A stretch of 64,000 bases of DNA, taken from Anthonomus grandis grandis (taxonomy: Eukaryota > Arthropoda > Insecta > Coleoptera > Curculionidae). Of the stretch, positions 23,240 through 35,430 are shown one piece after another. How positions within the stretch are numbered: position 1 is the first letter of the stretch; each line of letters begins with the position of its first letter. The position numbers were made by a program, and so were the translations under genes. The stretch lies in assembly GCF_022605725.1 (NCBI RefSeq), contig NC_065549.1:40253690-40317689 (forward strand), written 5' to 3'. The notes under the pieces were generated by a model. The model did no database searches, was not told where the DNA came from, and saw only the letters and a program-made list of their open reading frames with translations.

Positions 23240-24890
23240 AGTCCAAAAAAATATATAATTCCAAACTATCAGTGTGGGTTTAGAAAAAACTATTCAACGG
23301 CGACTGCTTTAGCTACAGTAATCAGTGATACAATTGAGGCCTATGATAAAGTTGATAACGTTATTTTAGCTCTTTTAGACTTTTCAAAAGCGTTTGACAC
23401 CATTGATCATAAATTATTAATAGCTTAATTAAAATATTACGCCTTTCATTATTCGCTAATTAATTTAATATCTTCCTACCTAAAAGACAGGTTTCAGTGT
23501 GTCTCGTGCAATGATAGGGTGTCTGATTCTATCTCCATTTTATCTGGTGTTCCTCAGGGTAGCGTGTTGGGTCCTTTACTGTTTTTGGTATATACTTCTA
23601 GTATTTTGCAGTCAATAAAACATTGTAAACGCCAAGCCTATGCTGACGATACACAACTTTATTTTAATTTTAATTCTGCTGATGTTTTATTGGCAAATAC
23701 ATTAATTAATGAAGATCTAAAAATTGTAAGTGAACTCTCAGCACAACATAATTTAAAATTGAATGCCTCGAAATCTTTATTACTAATATTTGGCCCTAAA
23801 ACGAGAATTAAGATGACATTAAGATGTAAATATTAATGGTGTAGTAATTCCTTTTATTAAAACTGCAAGGAATTTGGGTATGTGGGTGGACACTGATATA
23901 AGATTTAAGATGCATGTTTCTAAGATTACACAAACGGCCTGCCTTTCGTTAAAACTTTTATATTTCAGCAGACATATCTTAAGCCAACAACTTCGAAAGA
24001 ATCTATGTGAATCACTAGTGTTGTCAAATTTTAATTACTGCGATTTTATCTATGGACCATGCTTGGATATCAACACAAAGTATAGAATCCAGAAAGTTCA
24101 AAATACTTGCGCTAGACTTATATTTGGCTTAAGAAAGTATGATCGTATTAGTGCCAAAATTGAGGAGTTGGGATGGTTAAGGATGGAAGATCGTAGAGTT
24201 CTTCATGTGGGTACCTTTCTTCACAAATTAATGACATGCCCCAATGCCTTTTATTATTTAAAAGATAAATGTATTTTAAGAACTTTCGTATATTTATGAG
24301 TCCTACGTATTTCAAGTTCATTTACTATTCCTCATCATCGGACGGCCTTATTTAAACGAAGCTTTATATTAACAGTATTAAGTTATATAATAGGATTTCT
24401 GACAGGTTAAGATCTTTAACATATACCAAGTTTAAAAAAAACTTTTAAAGTTTTTTTTATAAACCGGGAATTATGAAAGGTGAGTGCATCAGTTATTAAA
24501 TTATTATTCTGTTAAATTTTTTATGTGTTTTTTAAAAATTATAATATTATCTTTTGTCTAAAACTTGTAATATTTAGACATTATTAGTTTTTTTTAATTA
24601 TTTTGGGTACTTTTAGGTCATTACTTTAATTTTGCTAGCCAAACACTATTTTATTTTTGTTTTATCTCTTTTAAGTGTAAATCTTAATTTTCTTTTGTTA
24701 ATAGTGTATTAGTAAATAAGCCATCTATGGTGCTTCAGTGGTTAAGTATGAATAGCTACTGCAGCTAGACTTCGCCACTGCTTGCACCTATACCATTAAA
24801 ATATTAAATTAATGTTTTATACTACTTACTTATGTATTTTGTGGTATCTAATAAAAGACGATTTATTATTATTATTATTATTATTTTGAA
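23240..24890 (+). pseudogene. CR1/jockey-like LINE, RT palm to 3' tail
   Basis: Begins in the RT at IIPNYQCGFRKNYSTATAL (about 23250), then ALLDFSKAFDTIDHKLL (first catalytic Asp, about 23370-23418), GVPQGSVLGPLLFLVY (about 23546-23593) and YADDTQLYF (23639-23665), all catalytic residues kept. After a frameshift at about 23840 the thumb and C-terminal domain follow (23874-24299: HILSQQLRKNLCESLVLSNF, RIQKVQNTCARLIFGLRKYD, ELGWLRMEDRR). Broken by a stop after KLLIA and one or more frameshifts. The element ends with an (ATT)n tail at about 24861-24887. A relative in minus orientation is at 33003-33480. Probably the 3' half of the element whose 5' half is 19312-20445. Confidence 0.85.
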
Positions 24891-27236
24891 TTATTTAAAT
24901 TTATATTAAGTATTAGGATTTGAATGTGTCTAAGCTTTTTTTTAGAAGAAGTTGATCAGTCTATTGGAAGATTCTTGTCGTCTCTGAAGCATTGTCTTTA
25001 GTCCTGAAGTCTTCTGAAATGTATGCCAATAAAACTTTTACTTTACTTTAATCTTTTTGGTTTCATTTATATTTTATATGTAAATTTAACTTTTTTTATA
25101 AATTGAAAATATTAATAAAATAAATTTTTAATACCAGACTCAGTCAATTAGTTGGTTGTGTCCTTTGAACTTTGTTTTATTTATATAAACCTTTCTAACC
25201 ATTGAAATCAGAAATAAATTTTTATCTTAAATTTTTCTATAAAACTACAGGGCGTCAAGAGCAAAAGCGTAATCGGAAGAACGGGGAAAATTACATGCAT
25301 CTTACCGTTTCCGCCCGGCATTGCGTAGACAAATATTAACTTAAGTCACGCAATTTGCCCGTTCTGGAACAAGGGTGTAAATTCAGCATTTCTGACAATA
25401 AAATATTAACAGTAAGATGTGTAAAAAGATAAAAGGTGTTACATGAGCTTTTAAGAAAGAAAAAAAACGTAATATCATAAAATTAAAAAGACTATTTCAG
25501 ATTTAAAATAAGATGAACCTAATCCAAGGAAACTTATTTTCAAACGGCCAGGATCTCTTCGGCGAACAAATGGGAAAAGTTTTCTCGAAAACTGGCTGAG
25601 TTCGATCGTGGATATGGATGTCTAAAGTGTGATTTTCATGCTAATCTCTTGCTTACGGATTTTCGCGTTTTTCCGCTGCCGTTCTGATAAATTAAATTTG
25701 TTTCGACGGGACGGGCGGTTCGATCTTCCTGTTTACCAATAACACGCGCAAAGTTAAAAATATTCAGGGATTGGGATTTCCTTAAGAGCCTTGGGTTGAA
25801 TGCTGACGTAAATTAAAGCAACAGTTGAGATATACCAAACTGAAATACTAAATAGGGTAAATGTAGGGTGAATACAAATCTGTTGTTTTTGTTTTCGATT
25901 ATGTATTTACCAAGAGACTTAAAACCGAAAAACAATTTTGTGTATTTTTAGCGTAAATCCTTATTTACCTCCAGAAAATTTTGGTTTTTCTCTAAATAAA
26001 ACCGCGAGTAAAAGATACTAATTTTAGAGCAATAAGGGTCCAAAGCAACCGAATTAGCGGAATCCAATTACGGCTAATAGGAGCGTGCTGCACGCCAAGA
26101 AAAATGGGTTAAGACTTCGTTTACTCGAATGAGATTGTCCGGGAATATTTTCTTAAATCATGTTGCCTCGGGTTCTTTACACCTTAATCTGTCTGTATAC
26201 AGTTTTGTTGGATTTATCTTAATTTTACAACTTTTTTACAAGCAGTTGAAGATTTTTCTCATTCTTACTAGCCGAAATCAATTTCTATCTCTCTTAAGCG
26301 ATTAAAGTAAGTTTTTTTAGACACTTTAAACCTTTGCATAAATGAGCGCAGAAATCTTAGCTTTATATACTTTAATGCTCAAATTGTGTTCAGCTTAATT
26401 CTCTGATTTGCCCGTATATATTTCAAAATAATAGAAAATTATAACCCGCTGAATGAGGTAAGGTCCACATCTTATATATCCGCTTTACGGTTCTTTTAAC
26501 ATATACTACCTTATGTTTTATAGAAATACGACTTATTAATTTAATTATTGATTGGATTGGATTCATTAACAATATACTCGTACAACTATAGACAATTTTC
26601 ATACTTGGCTTTTGGAGATTCTAACGCCTGACTTTATATAATTTATCATAATTAACGTTACTATGTCCTGGAATTACACTGTTGCCATTGAGATGATTAC
26701 GTGATAATAACGCGAACTAAATCGATAAAGTGTTATCATTATCTTACTTATGTAAGGATTTTGCAAATCGGATTCTCTGCTCTAACAATTTGTGTAATTA
26801 GGGTACTTATTTTTTATTTAAATACTTGATTATTCAATAAATTCAATAATATTTTCAAGTAATTGAAAGAATTACGGTGGTTGCTACATACTGAGCATGA
26901 TAAGGAATGGTTCTGTACTTGTTTAAAATAAAACACAATTAATCTTATATTATGCAAACTTTAAAGCAATTCTTACATTTGGAATCATATTATGCGAGGT
27001 GTTGCAGTTGAGTTTGAAATGTATTTTTAATAAAAAATAAAGATTTCAGAAAAGCTAGACGCTAGATGGTCAGAATAAATATGCACTACAATGACAACAG
27101 AGTTAATATACTCTGTGTAAGAATTACTTTATACAATAGAAATTATTACTTGTGTTACAGGCTTCATATTAGGAAACAAATTAAAAATTGCTTTTTTAAT
27201 GTATATTTAATTATGCTATTATAATGTATATGTAAT

Positions 27237-27270
27237 TATGCATAGCTTATATCCATATAAGCTATGCATA
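27237..27270. repeat. perfect 16-bp palindrome
   Basis: TATGCATAGCTTATAT (27237-27252) and its exact reverse complement (27255-27270) flank CC. Part of the stem recurs a few bases on (ACTTATATGGAT). Could extrude as a cruciform; no associated gene. Confidence 0.85.
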
Positions 27271-27933
27271 ACTTATATGGATACGTTTTTCACCTAATTG
27301 CTTTGGTGTTATTTAATGTTGATGTAGAAACGTTTAAAGAATTACTGAAATTATTTTTATTTTAAGGTATGCATTAGGTGCTTCTTAAATTAGCATAAAT
27401 TACTTATGAGTAATTTAAACGAAATTTGCTATGTGCTAAGGATGTAAGAAAATGGTTTTGCCAACAATAACAGTAAAACATAGTTTATCTTATGTCACGC
27501 AAACTTTTAACAGTTCTTAGATTTTAAGTAAGATTTGAGGTATAGCAGGGATTAAAAAATAATTTTTATTCGAAAACATCTATTTTATATTAGTTGGATG
27601 TTAGATTGTCAGAATCAATATCATTTGTAAAAGTTTTTTATTAGTTTATTTTAGTTTTTTTTTATTAGCTGGTGTTCTTATGTTAAAAGCCATTTGAGTT
27701 GAAAAAGTCAGTGGTAATACTTATATGTATATAAATGAAAACAAACATATTTGAGTCTGTGCGTAACAACATAGCTAAATTACTAGAAGCTTGCATAACT
27801 GATAGAATAACAAGTCACAATAAAAATTTAATATTTTTTTACATAAGTTTAACCACTACAGATATATAGTTAAGGAGAGTTTGCCAAGATTTAATAAAAA
27901 GCTGTCTTTAAGACCCGCAACAGTGCGTGAAAA

Positions 27934-27990
27934 TTGAAATAATTCTGCACAACTTAAATGGAGCCGATTCCTACATTATTTTATAATTTT
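27934..27990 (+). repeat. direct repeat, copy 1
   Basis: Shares GAAATAATTCTGCA(C/T)AACTT and AAATGGA with 28549-28606, 615 bp downstream; the two flank an RT relic. Confidence 0.65.
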
Positions 27991-28079
27991 ATCCAATGTC
28001 CGATATAAGAGTATATGAAGAAGTAGTATGAAGAGTATTAAGAAAAATAAAGGCTTAGGCTATGGAGCAATTCGGCAAT

Positions 28080-28480
28080 AATTTTCTAAAGAAAAATCAA
28101 TGATCGTCATCAATGATTTTGTAGCTAGTTAAAAGGTAAAATGGTAGTGGGATCTTGTCTAGACCTATTAAAGGCATTTGACAGCCTGTATCTTTTATTT
28201 TTGCATCAAAAGCTAAAGTGGTAGACAAATTCAAGATTTTTTGTTTTCTTGATATGGCTTCAATTTTTCTAACGGAATTACATAAAAGTTTTCATAAAGT
28301 TTTCAAAATAAATGTTACTTTTTTTGAATAGGTTTACGTTTGCGTGCGAACAATAGAAAATAAACTATGCTGATGGCATTAATTTATTAGTGGTAGTACA
28401 GTTCAAAACATAATACAATTAGACGTCAAAGGTCAGAGTCTATTGCATTTATAATAGTTTTTTTCATAAGGTATAAACTA
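28080..28480 (+). pseudogene. LINE reverse transcriptase relic
   Basis: KSMIVINDFVAS (about 28098-28133), then after a frameshift KMVVGSCLDLLKAFDSLY (28138-28191), equivalent to the ..LDLSKAFD.. catalytic motif, and YADGINLLV (28368-28394) where the second catalytic Asp of YADD has become Gly, followed after another frameshift by SGSTVQNIIQLD. The roughly 60 residues expected between them, including the PQG block, are mostly lost. A degraded jockey/CR1-type RT. Confidence 0.65.
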
Positions 28481-28548
28481 TTATTTAATTTTCAGTCCTA
28501 AGATTTATCACTTGAAAATATAAAAAAAATCCATTACTAAGAAATATT

Positions 28549-28606
28549 TTGAAATAATTCTGCATAACTTAAATGGATACTATTCTTACGTTACTTTTAT
28601 AGTGTT
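28549..28606 (+). repeat. direct repeat, copy 2
   Basis: Partner of 27934-27990 with about 75-80 percent identity by eye. May be a duplication around the RT relic. Confidence 0.65.
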
Positions 28607-29660
28607 TTCTCTTATATGTAATATATAAAGAAAAATAATTGGATTTATAATTAGTTTTAAGTTATTGAAATGTATAAATAACAACACACGGTAACTAAAT
28701 TTAGAATAGGGAAAATGCATAGTAGTTGTTCGTAATAGATAAGTGAGAATATTAAACGAAGATAAACTAAATATCGCATAGATATCCCAAAGAAACCACA
28801 ACAAGTAAGAATCTCTAGTTGCCTGTACTATGAAATACAAAGTCACCATCTATGGTGGATTATTACAAAAAATAAAACCCTAAGTTTAGTATTTATATGG
28901 GCCAGGTCTGGGAGTATTTTCCAGCAGATTCCAGTCTGAGCAAGGCCAATTTTAGATCTTAAATTAAAAAAAAATCATTCGTTAATTCTTTATTACATTA
29001 ATCTTTAAAGTTTCTTAGTTGCTCAGATTGATTTTTGGCATTCATTTAAAAGATAATGATACGTTAGCCTTTATCTTTTATATTTTAATTTCAAATAAAG
29101 TAAAGTCGTACCTGTGACGCTTCAGAAGTGACTCTCTACAAAAAGTACATTTATTTTTGCTATATTATGTCATTTTATCTTTATGTCATTAAGCATCAAT
29201 TGCGAAGCAATATATCGTATTAAAAATTGGCTTCATATGGGACAAAAACCCAGAACGAAATAGAATTATAAAGGAGTGGTTATTATGTCTTTTAAGTCAA
29301 TAGGAATCTGGACTTAGACAAACAGACCTAAACACAGTTTGATGACCCAAAATAAATCCTCTTATATCGAGATACTGCCAAATTCACAAATCTAATCTAA
29401 TCTGATGTTCTATTATTGGATTAAGATATACGGAAATGAAATTGGTTAGCAAGTTAAGATTTAAGCATCCTAAATGTGAAAAGTCTTGATCGATAGTAAT
29501 GGAAGTCATGAAACATATTTAATGAATAATTCTTTCTAAGGATTATAATCTACAGTTCACCTTTAAAAGTAGTATTTCCTTTTAAAGCAGTTTAAAAATT
29601 AAAATAGCAAACCGCGTAAAAAGCATTATATTTAGTTAATATATTTTCTTAGAGAACCAT
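28607..29660. other. AT-rich spacer
   Basis: No recognised gene; the frame at 28586-28849 on the minus strand has no known motif. Confidence 0.45.
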
Positions 29661-29664
29661 ATAT

Positions 29665-30564
29665 GAGCCGTTCAGCGGAAAAGTGGTCTAACTCCCTTAA
29701 AGTAGAAATTTAGAAAATTGATATTTTGCATCTGGATGAATTAAAAAATCACAGTAACATATTCTTTACTTTTTTGTACATATTTATAATAACCCTGTAC
29801 TAAAATTTCATATGGTAAACATTTTTACTGATTGCGCCCATTAATTACATTTTTGCCGCCCAATGTCATTCTTCCAGTAAGTTTTTTTCAAAAAAAGCGG
29901 AAAAGTGGTATAACTTGGAGAGTTATATCACTTTTCCTCGTAAAAGTTAACCAAATTTCACAAAACTGATGAACCAAAGAAAAATAATAGCTGTAGTATG
30001 TTTACTATGATATCTATTACTGATAAAAGTGTTCAAAAAATATAGAGCTTGAAGAGCAAAACATTACTACTACTTATCTTATATACTAAACTTACAGTAA
30101 GGAGAGTAAGAACAAGTTATTAAACAAATTAATCTTCATCAGAATCGGATAATGGACCACTGTCAACAGCATCTTCTTTTGACAGTAACTCCAGGAAGAA
30201 CTGATGCTGAATCGGGGGAATCCACTGAAGAAGTTCTATCATATCTTTTTTCTTAGCTACAGTAACTGATCTACACATTACGTACCATAACACTAAAAAA
30301 ACCTGACTAAACAAGAAAAAGCGAGTTTATTAGGACCTGGCGCGACATGGGAATAACGTGGTGTCTTGACTTAGACCACTATTCCAGCGAACGAATCTAT
30401 TATGTTCAGAAGAATAACGTTAGGAAGCTCTTATCTTAGCTAAGTTAAAATTTTGACTTAAACCAGTTTTCGACTGAATATATTAGACCGGTAGAAACAT
30501 AATTAATGGTAAAACTCAAAAATTAAAAAATACTGACATTTACCACTTTTCCTCTGAGCGGCTC
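29665..30564. mobile_element. unclassified 900-bp inverted-repeat DNA transposon
   Basis: Ends are GAGCCGTTCAGCGGAAAAGT (left) and, reversed, GAGCCGCTCAGAGGAAAAGT (right), 18 of 20 matching, and both continue GG. ATAT lies directly outside each end (29661-29664 and 30565-30568), a possible 4-bp target duplication. The binding-site-like string GGAAAAGTGGT.TAA recurs inside: an inverted pair at about 29899-29941 around TTGGAGA, and a decayed copy at about 30368-30389. A short acidic-ended open frame is on the minus strand. GRG-type termini and a 4-bp duplication would fit the Sola group, but the inner repeats and short coding capacity leave the superfamily open. Confidence 0.7.
30129..30314 (-). 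CDS. short C-terminal frame inside the 900-bp transposon
   Basis: A 61-codon minus-strand frame containing TVAKKKDMIELLQWIPP, HQFFLELLSK and an acidic SDSDED end. A run of the form KKxD..EL...IPP.....F resembles C-terminal segments I have seen in insect transposon-associated proteins, but I cannot name the family. Most likely the last part of a deleted transposon protein; no upstream part is visible. Confidence 0.35.
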   Translation of the reverse strand: MFSQVFLVLWYVMCRSVTVAKKKDMIELLQWIPPIQHQFFLELLSKEDAVDSGPLSDSDED

Positions 30565-30981
30565 ATATTGTAAGTGTTCTTTTAAAAGTTTAAAACCAAT
30601 TGTATAATTACCAATAAAATACTAAAGGACATACCGCTTTAAATTGAAAATCCACGTTGACAAGCTAAAAAATGGCATACAGGTGTTTTGCACCCTCGAG
30701 GTGGATCTTGCGAATAAATTCGCCCTTCTATAGGCTCTTGAAGGGACAATCGAGGGGACGATCCAGTTGATAAATTATTTTGAGAAATAAATAGCACCCC
30801 ATAAAATGGCTTAAAATGAGGGGGGCCTTGGAAACTTTTTCCTTAAGTATTTTTTTCTAGTCTCAGGAAATTTAGAAAGGAAGTTTTGCTTTGGACGCTA
30901 CGAGAATGAAAAAGTAACACTTTATTATTTTTTATACATTTTGCAGAGTATGTACATGATTACCAATATTTTGAGAAAAAA
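30565..30981. other. spacer
   Basis: Contains a less AT-rich stretch (30655-30850, with CACCCTCGAGGTGG) that looks repeat-derived; no gene. Confidence 0.35.
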
Positions 30982-31242
30982 TTGCATTATGCATGCAACA
31001 TAGTCAATATCTTGATAAGACAGTTAGGAGCTGTTGGAATGCTACAGAATGGTATAAACAAAAAGAGCACTATAGCTAAAAAGGAATCTCTTAAAGAAAC
31101 TCAAAATAATGTTTTACAAGCAGTTATTGAAAACCCCGAGATATCAACCAGGCAAATTGAAAATAATGTAGGAGTGGCCAAATCTACAGCTCAGTTTATT
31201 TTACGTAAAAACAGATATTACCCCTACAAATTTAGAATTTGA
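30982..31242 (+). pseudogene. mariner-like transposase N-terminal helix-turn-helix relic
   Basis: The last half (about 31105-31240) reads NVLQAVIENPEISTRQIENN, VGVAKSTAQFILRKNRYYPY: the paired-type helix-turn-helix of mariner-like transposases of the class also seen at 33.5-36 kb, where VLLTVTEDPYLSQSN is equivalent. The catalytic domain is missing; the frame ends right after YPYKFRI. First residues of the frame (30982-31080) are probably not original. Confidence 0.6.
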
Positions 31243-33002
31243 TTAGATTAATATTATATACGTTTAATCTTTCATCGTAATTAACCTTTTGTGATATAAA
31301 AAACGTGTTATATATCTCATGCTTTAGATTCTTATGCTGAATCTCCTATACGATAAATTCTTACCCAATATCCTAAGCAATTATCAAATAATGTACGCCC
31401 CAAAAAGACATAAAGAAAACAAGGATCCCTCCGCAGCAAAAAGCCTTTTTCTCGGCTCATATCCACCACCTGGAAAACTAATGGATTGTGTCTCGAATAA
31501 AAGCAATTTATCACTTCGGTCTCCTTTGTGATTATCTTCATATTATTTCAAATAACATCGGCCTTCGGCCGGCTTGCCTTTATCATCAGCCGCATCATTT
31601 ATGGTAGAGATCCAACAGGATGAAGCTAATGGACAATGGATATTGTGTCTGATATGATAAGGGATGCGGATGCGTGTGTATTGAAAAGGATGGAGAATTG
31701 GAAAAAATATAATAAACATATTTTTGTGTTGTTTGATGTTATTTTTCTACTATTTAGGCTTCGTTATTTAATTCGCTTAAGTTTCGATTCTTTATGTTAC
31801 AGTTAATTAAAAAAAAAAGTGTTAGGGCCTTAACAAAATAAATATGACTAAATAATTATCGTCATTTTTAACGTATACACTTTGAAAATAAAAAGGTGTA
31901 AAGGTAGTAATTTATTATTATAAATAAATGAATAATGACTTTTATTAAAACAAAAGTCTACATAATGAATAAATGCTCGTACAATACCTCATTTCTGTTT
32001 TAATGCAGTTTAAGTCTGGCAACAACAAGTTTAGCTTAAAGCTACTCAACTGAACCAGACATAAACACTATAATAATATTTTATATATATCTATTAGCTA
32101 AACTTAAATATATTATTCCAGTAATCTTAATGTTAAAGAAATATTAATTTTATTATTAAATTTTGTTACTTTGATTAAATAAGTAAGTCTTGTACCTCCT
32201 CTTTAAAATTTTAGGGCTTAAAGTAAGATAACATTCCGGTATTGAATTGTATTGCTTCACAACTTTTGTAAAAATAATAATATTACTTTAATAAATAATA
32301 AAAAATGAAATATTTTTTTATCACTTAAAAACTTGTATTTTAAATTAAAGATTGTAGAAGTAAATGTTTAAATCCTCAATTACATTTTTATTAAATTGGG
32401 CTGGCTTTTGTACTAAATTAATTAATAAAAATGTTATTATTTATTATTAAAATTGCAATAAACTAAAAAAAAAACGAATAATTACTAGAATAAAGAAAGT
32501 TTAATCAAATCTGAGCAACATGTCCAAGGTTTTTAATTTTTTGTGCGAAAACCATGCATCTAACGGACAAAGTCCAAGGAATCAAAAATGTTGCAAATAA
32601 AACGGGAAATTTAAAAATGTTTTTTAATATGAGAAAAACCAGTGGCGTACCATTTTTCTTTATAAAAGTATTCAGCGGAAAACCCGCACACACGCCACTG
32701 GAGAACATAAAAATGTTAAAAGTATGTTGGTAAATAGCTCTGGATACACAGACCTTGCATACCAATTTTTGGACAAATATCTACAGGCGTATTTAAGTTA
32801 TCAAAAAAAAATATATTTTTTTTAAGCTTTACCACCCTGTAGCTCAAAATCTAAAAGGTTTAGGACCTATGTTTATAGGAACTTTTTTGCGAATTTTTAT
32901 CCAAAGAACACGTTCCTGAATTTTGTCGCATTATATAAAAAACACCCTGTATAAAAAGGATCGCCGGAAGATTGCAGTAGTATACAGCGCCATAGTTTAC
33001 AT
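31243..33002. other. spacer with repeat traces
   Basis: At 31558-31589 a GGCCTTCGGCC palindrome adjoins a reversed CTGATGA, a weak hammerhead-like arrangement with GAAG in place of GAAA. At 32833 and 32944 two CACCCTGTA strings, as at the ends of local mariner-type repeats, flank about 110 bp. The open frame at 32505-32765 has no known motif. Confidence 0.4.
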
Positions 33003-33480
33003 TTCTAATTAAATATCAACACTATGAATGGTATTTCGAAATACTAAACGCTTTTTTATTGAATTGGGAGAAGACGGATTATTTAGCATCTTTAATAGGA
33101 AACAAGAAAAGTGCAAAATTCTACGATTATTCATCTTTAAGCACCCAAGGTCCTTATATAAGTGTAAAATATGATTAAATTTGCGCAAACCAGAGATAAA
33201 CCTCAAGCAAGATTCTGCACATTCTGTATGCGATTCTTGCTCTCCAAATCCAAAGAAAAACCATAAACGTAATGACAGTATGTAAAATTAGATAACACGA
33301 GAGTTTCACATAAGCTTTTGTTAAGGGATTTACTTAATATGTGCCTATTAGTGTATAAAATTTTAAAGAAAAAACTGATTTTTGTATAAGTTTTCTTAAA
33401 TTTTCTTGAAATCTTAGTTGAATCGATAATAACCCCCAAGTTTTTAGTACTGTCAATAAATAATAATTTGGAATTATTTA
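33003..33480 (-). pseudogene. LINE post-RT fragment
   Basis: Minus-strand frames 33203-33439 (KNLGVIIDST before it, HILSKSLNKSLCETLVLSNF, YGFSLDLESKNRIQNVQN) and 33009-33206 (RFISGLRKFNHI, LGCLKMNNRRILHFS) align position by position with 23874-24299 of the plus-strand LINE. Same LINE family, a different and more diverged copy, with a stop or frameshift after IQNVQN. The RT palm is absent. Confidence 0.75.
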
Positions 33481-33533
33481 TATATATATATTTGAGTTAT
33501 TCTTTAAAAGCTCACAATTTTTAATTATACATA

Positions 33534-34120
33534 TACAGGGTCCTGCAACAGTGCGTCGGTCTCCCATAAAGTCTGAAAAAATTAGGTTAAAAATTTCTAA
33601 CCTCTTAAACAAATGTTGGGACCTGATAGCGCATATCTGGAAAATATATTGAAGTATACAGGGTGCTTCAAAAAAGTAGGGTGATATAAGCAGCATTTTT
33701 TTAAAATGGAATACCATTCTTTTTATTTTATTTTTAAGACCGCCTTAGGCTACCTAGTATACGCGCTAAATATGGATGCTTTGTCATGCGCAGTTTGACT
33801 GCAATAATTTTTTTTATAAAAAAAATCTAAAAATCATTACATCATTTAATTTCATCTTGATACTAGAAATGTTAATTCAATGTCAATATTGGACTTAATT
33901 GGGATTCTAGAAGAATGGAGAATTACTTTAACTTAAATTGTTTCTTTCTGTCATATACAGGGTGTTCGTAGTTAGCAATTATATTTTACGAATTTCAAAG
34001 CTACATTTCTCGTTTTTTTTAAAATGGAACACCCTGTATATTTTTTTATTCATTTAATGAAGATTTAATACATGAATGATATCTTTAGTCCTTTCTAAAA
34101 TATTCACGATAATAATTAAA
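33534..34120 (+). repeat. left long terminal inverted repeat
   Basis: Partner of 35431-36037. Differences include short indels and single substitutions (for example TCTAGAAGAATGGAG versus TCTAGAAAAATGGAG). Open frame 33478-33717 here is incidental. Confidence 0.85.
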
Positions 34121-34149
34121 CAAGCATATTAAAAATATTTATCATTTTA

Positions 34150-35215
34150 TTATTATTACATTAAGTGTTCAATATGTCCTTCGTTTTATTCAAAACATAC
34201 ATTAATACGTTCCTGAAAACTTCTTTCTACTTCATGTAGCATTTGTGGAGTTACTTGAGCAAATGCATCCGGTATTCTTTGCTCCATATCTACTGCCGTT
34301 GTAGGTAGTGCCGTTCTACTATAAACAATTTCTTTTACAAAATCCCATAAAAAAATTTAATTTTGTTAGGTCAGGTGATCTGGCTGGCCAATTAATAGGT
34401 CCGTTCCTTCCAATCCATTTTTCTTCAAAGGTTACATTTAAATATTCAGTGACATTTCGAGAAAAATGTGGAGGAGCTTCGTCCTGTTGAAACCACATTC
34501 GGTTTCTAGTAATTAATGGAACATTTGCAAGTAGTCTAGGCAGTTCATTTTGTAAAAATTGAAGGTACATTTCTCCATTGAGATGACCATTAAAAAAATA
34601 GGGACCGATAATGGTGCTTCCAATAATTCCACCCCACACATTTAATGACCACCTATGCTGGTAGCCGATCTGCCGCATAAAATGGGGGTTTTCAGATGAA
34701 TAATAATGAAAGTTATGTCTATTTACTGATCCGTTTTTATGAAATGTTGCCTCATCTGTAAATAGGACATTATTAAAAAACGGGGGGTCGTTTTGTAATT
34801 TATTTCTGCTCCAAGTACAAAATTTAGGTCGGTTTTGTATATCCCTATCAAAAAGTGCTTGATGTTCATGGATGTGGATTTCTTTTTAAAATTCGTTGCA
34901 CTGATCTTTCACTTATTCCAATTGCTGCTCAGATATTTGATTGACTTAGGTAAGGATCTTCGGTTACCGTTAATAACACATCTAACTCTTGCTCCTGATT
35001 AGTAACAGGCTTCATTCTATCTTGCTTGGGGTAACAAACACTCCCTGTCTCCCCATATCTTGCTAGAAGGTTACTAAAAAGATTTTGCTTCTGGACATCT
35101 TCTATCAGAATAGCGCGCCCCATACATTCGAGAGGCTAAGAGGCAATTCTTTTCAGATTACCCCAATACAAATGTCAACAAGTTCGTCTTTGCTAAAATG
35201 CATTTTATAAGTATG
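34150..35215 (-). pseudogene. mariner-like transposase, DD41D-type spacing, frameshifted
   Basis: Minus-strand order: start MHFSKDELVDIC (about 35200), a broken segment with stop, NLLARYGETGSVCYPKQDRM (34929-35123) and the helix-turn-helix with ISERSVQRILKRN, a frameshift near 34885, HEHQALFDRD, then VLFTDEATFHKNGSVNRHNF with the first catalytic Asp (about 34740-34770), WSLNVWGGIIG, WFQQDEAPPHF with the second Asp (about 34463-34497), and SPDLTKLNFF where the third Asp (usually LDFF) is Asn, 41 residues after the second. A further frameshift near 34330 separates the C-terminus (LPTTAVDMEQRIPDAF, about 34170-34318). Cut-and-paste transposase of the rosa-like DD41D kind by spacing; inactive because of frameshifts and the D-to-N change. 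Confidence 0.85.
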
Positions 35216-35430
35216 CAATTTTCGTTCAGATTAGATTTCTGAAACAAAACTCCAAATTTCTTTTACAAACAAAGTTACGATAACTCAAATAACTAAATAC
35301 TTACGCTGATAATACACATACAAAAATGATATTCTCACCAAAATGTCAAAAATTTATTTTGAGAAACAGGTGAAATATTTTATTAAAATACCTATTTTGC
35401 TAAGAAAGCAGATTTCCTGGTTCTTATTTA

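Larger units (their letters stand above)
24891..28079. other. long AT-rich spacer
   Basis: No transposon domain or gene found over 3.2 kb. 25240-26160 is less AT-rich and could contain conserved host non-coding DNA. A perfect palindrome occurs at 27237-27270 and a repeat unit at 27934-27990 (listed separately). Confidence 0.45.

Noticed and set aside
31558..31589. Fourth hammerhead-like motif on the minus strand (CTGATGA near a GGCCTTCGGCC palindrome)
   Set aside because: GAAG replaces the essential GAAA and stem II cannot be placed convincingly.
34319..34678. Treating the 119-codon mariner frame as an intact transposase
   Set aside because: Frameshifts on both sides and Asn in place of the third catalytic Asp.
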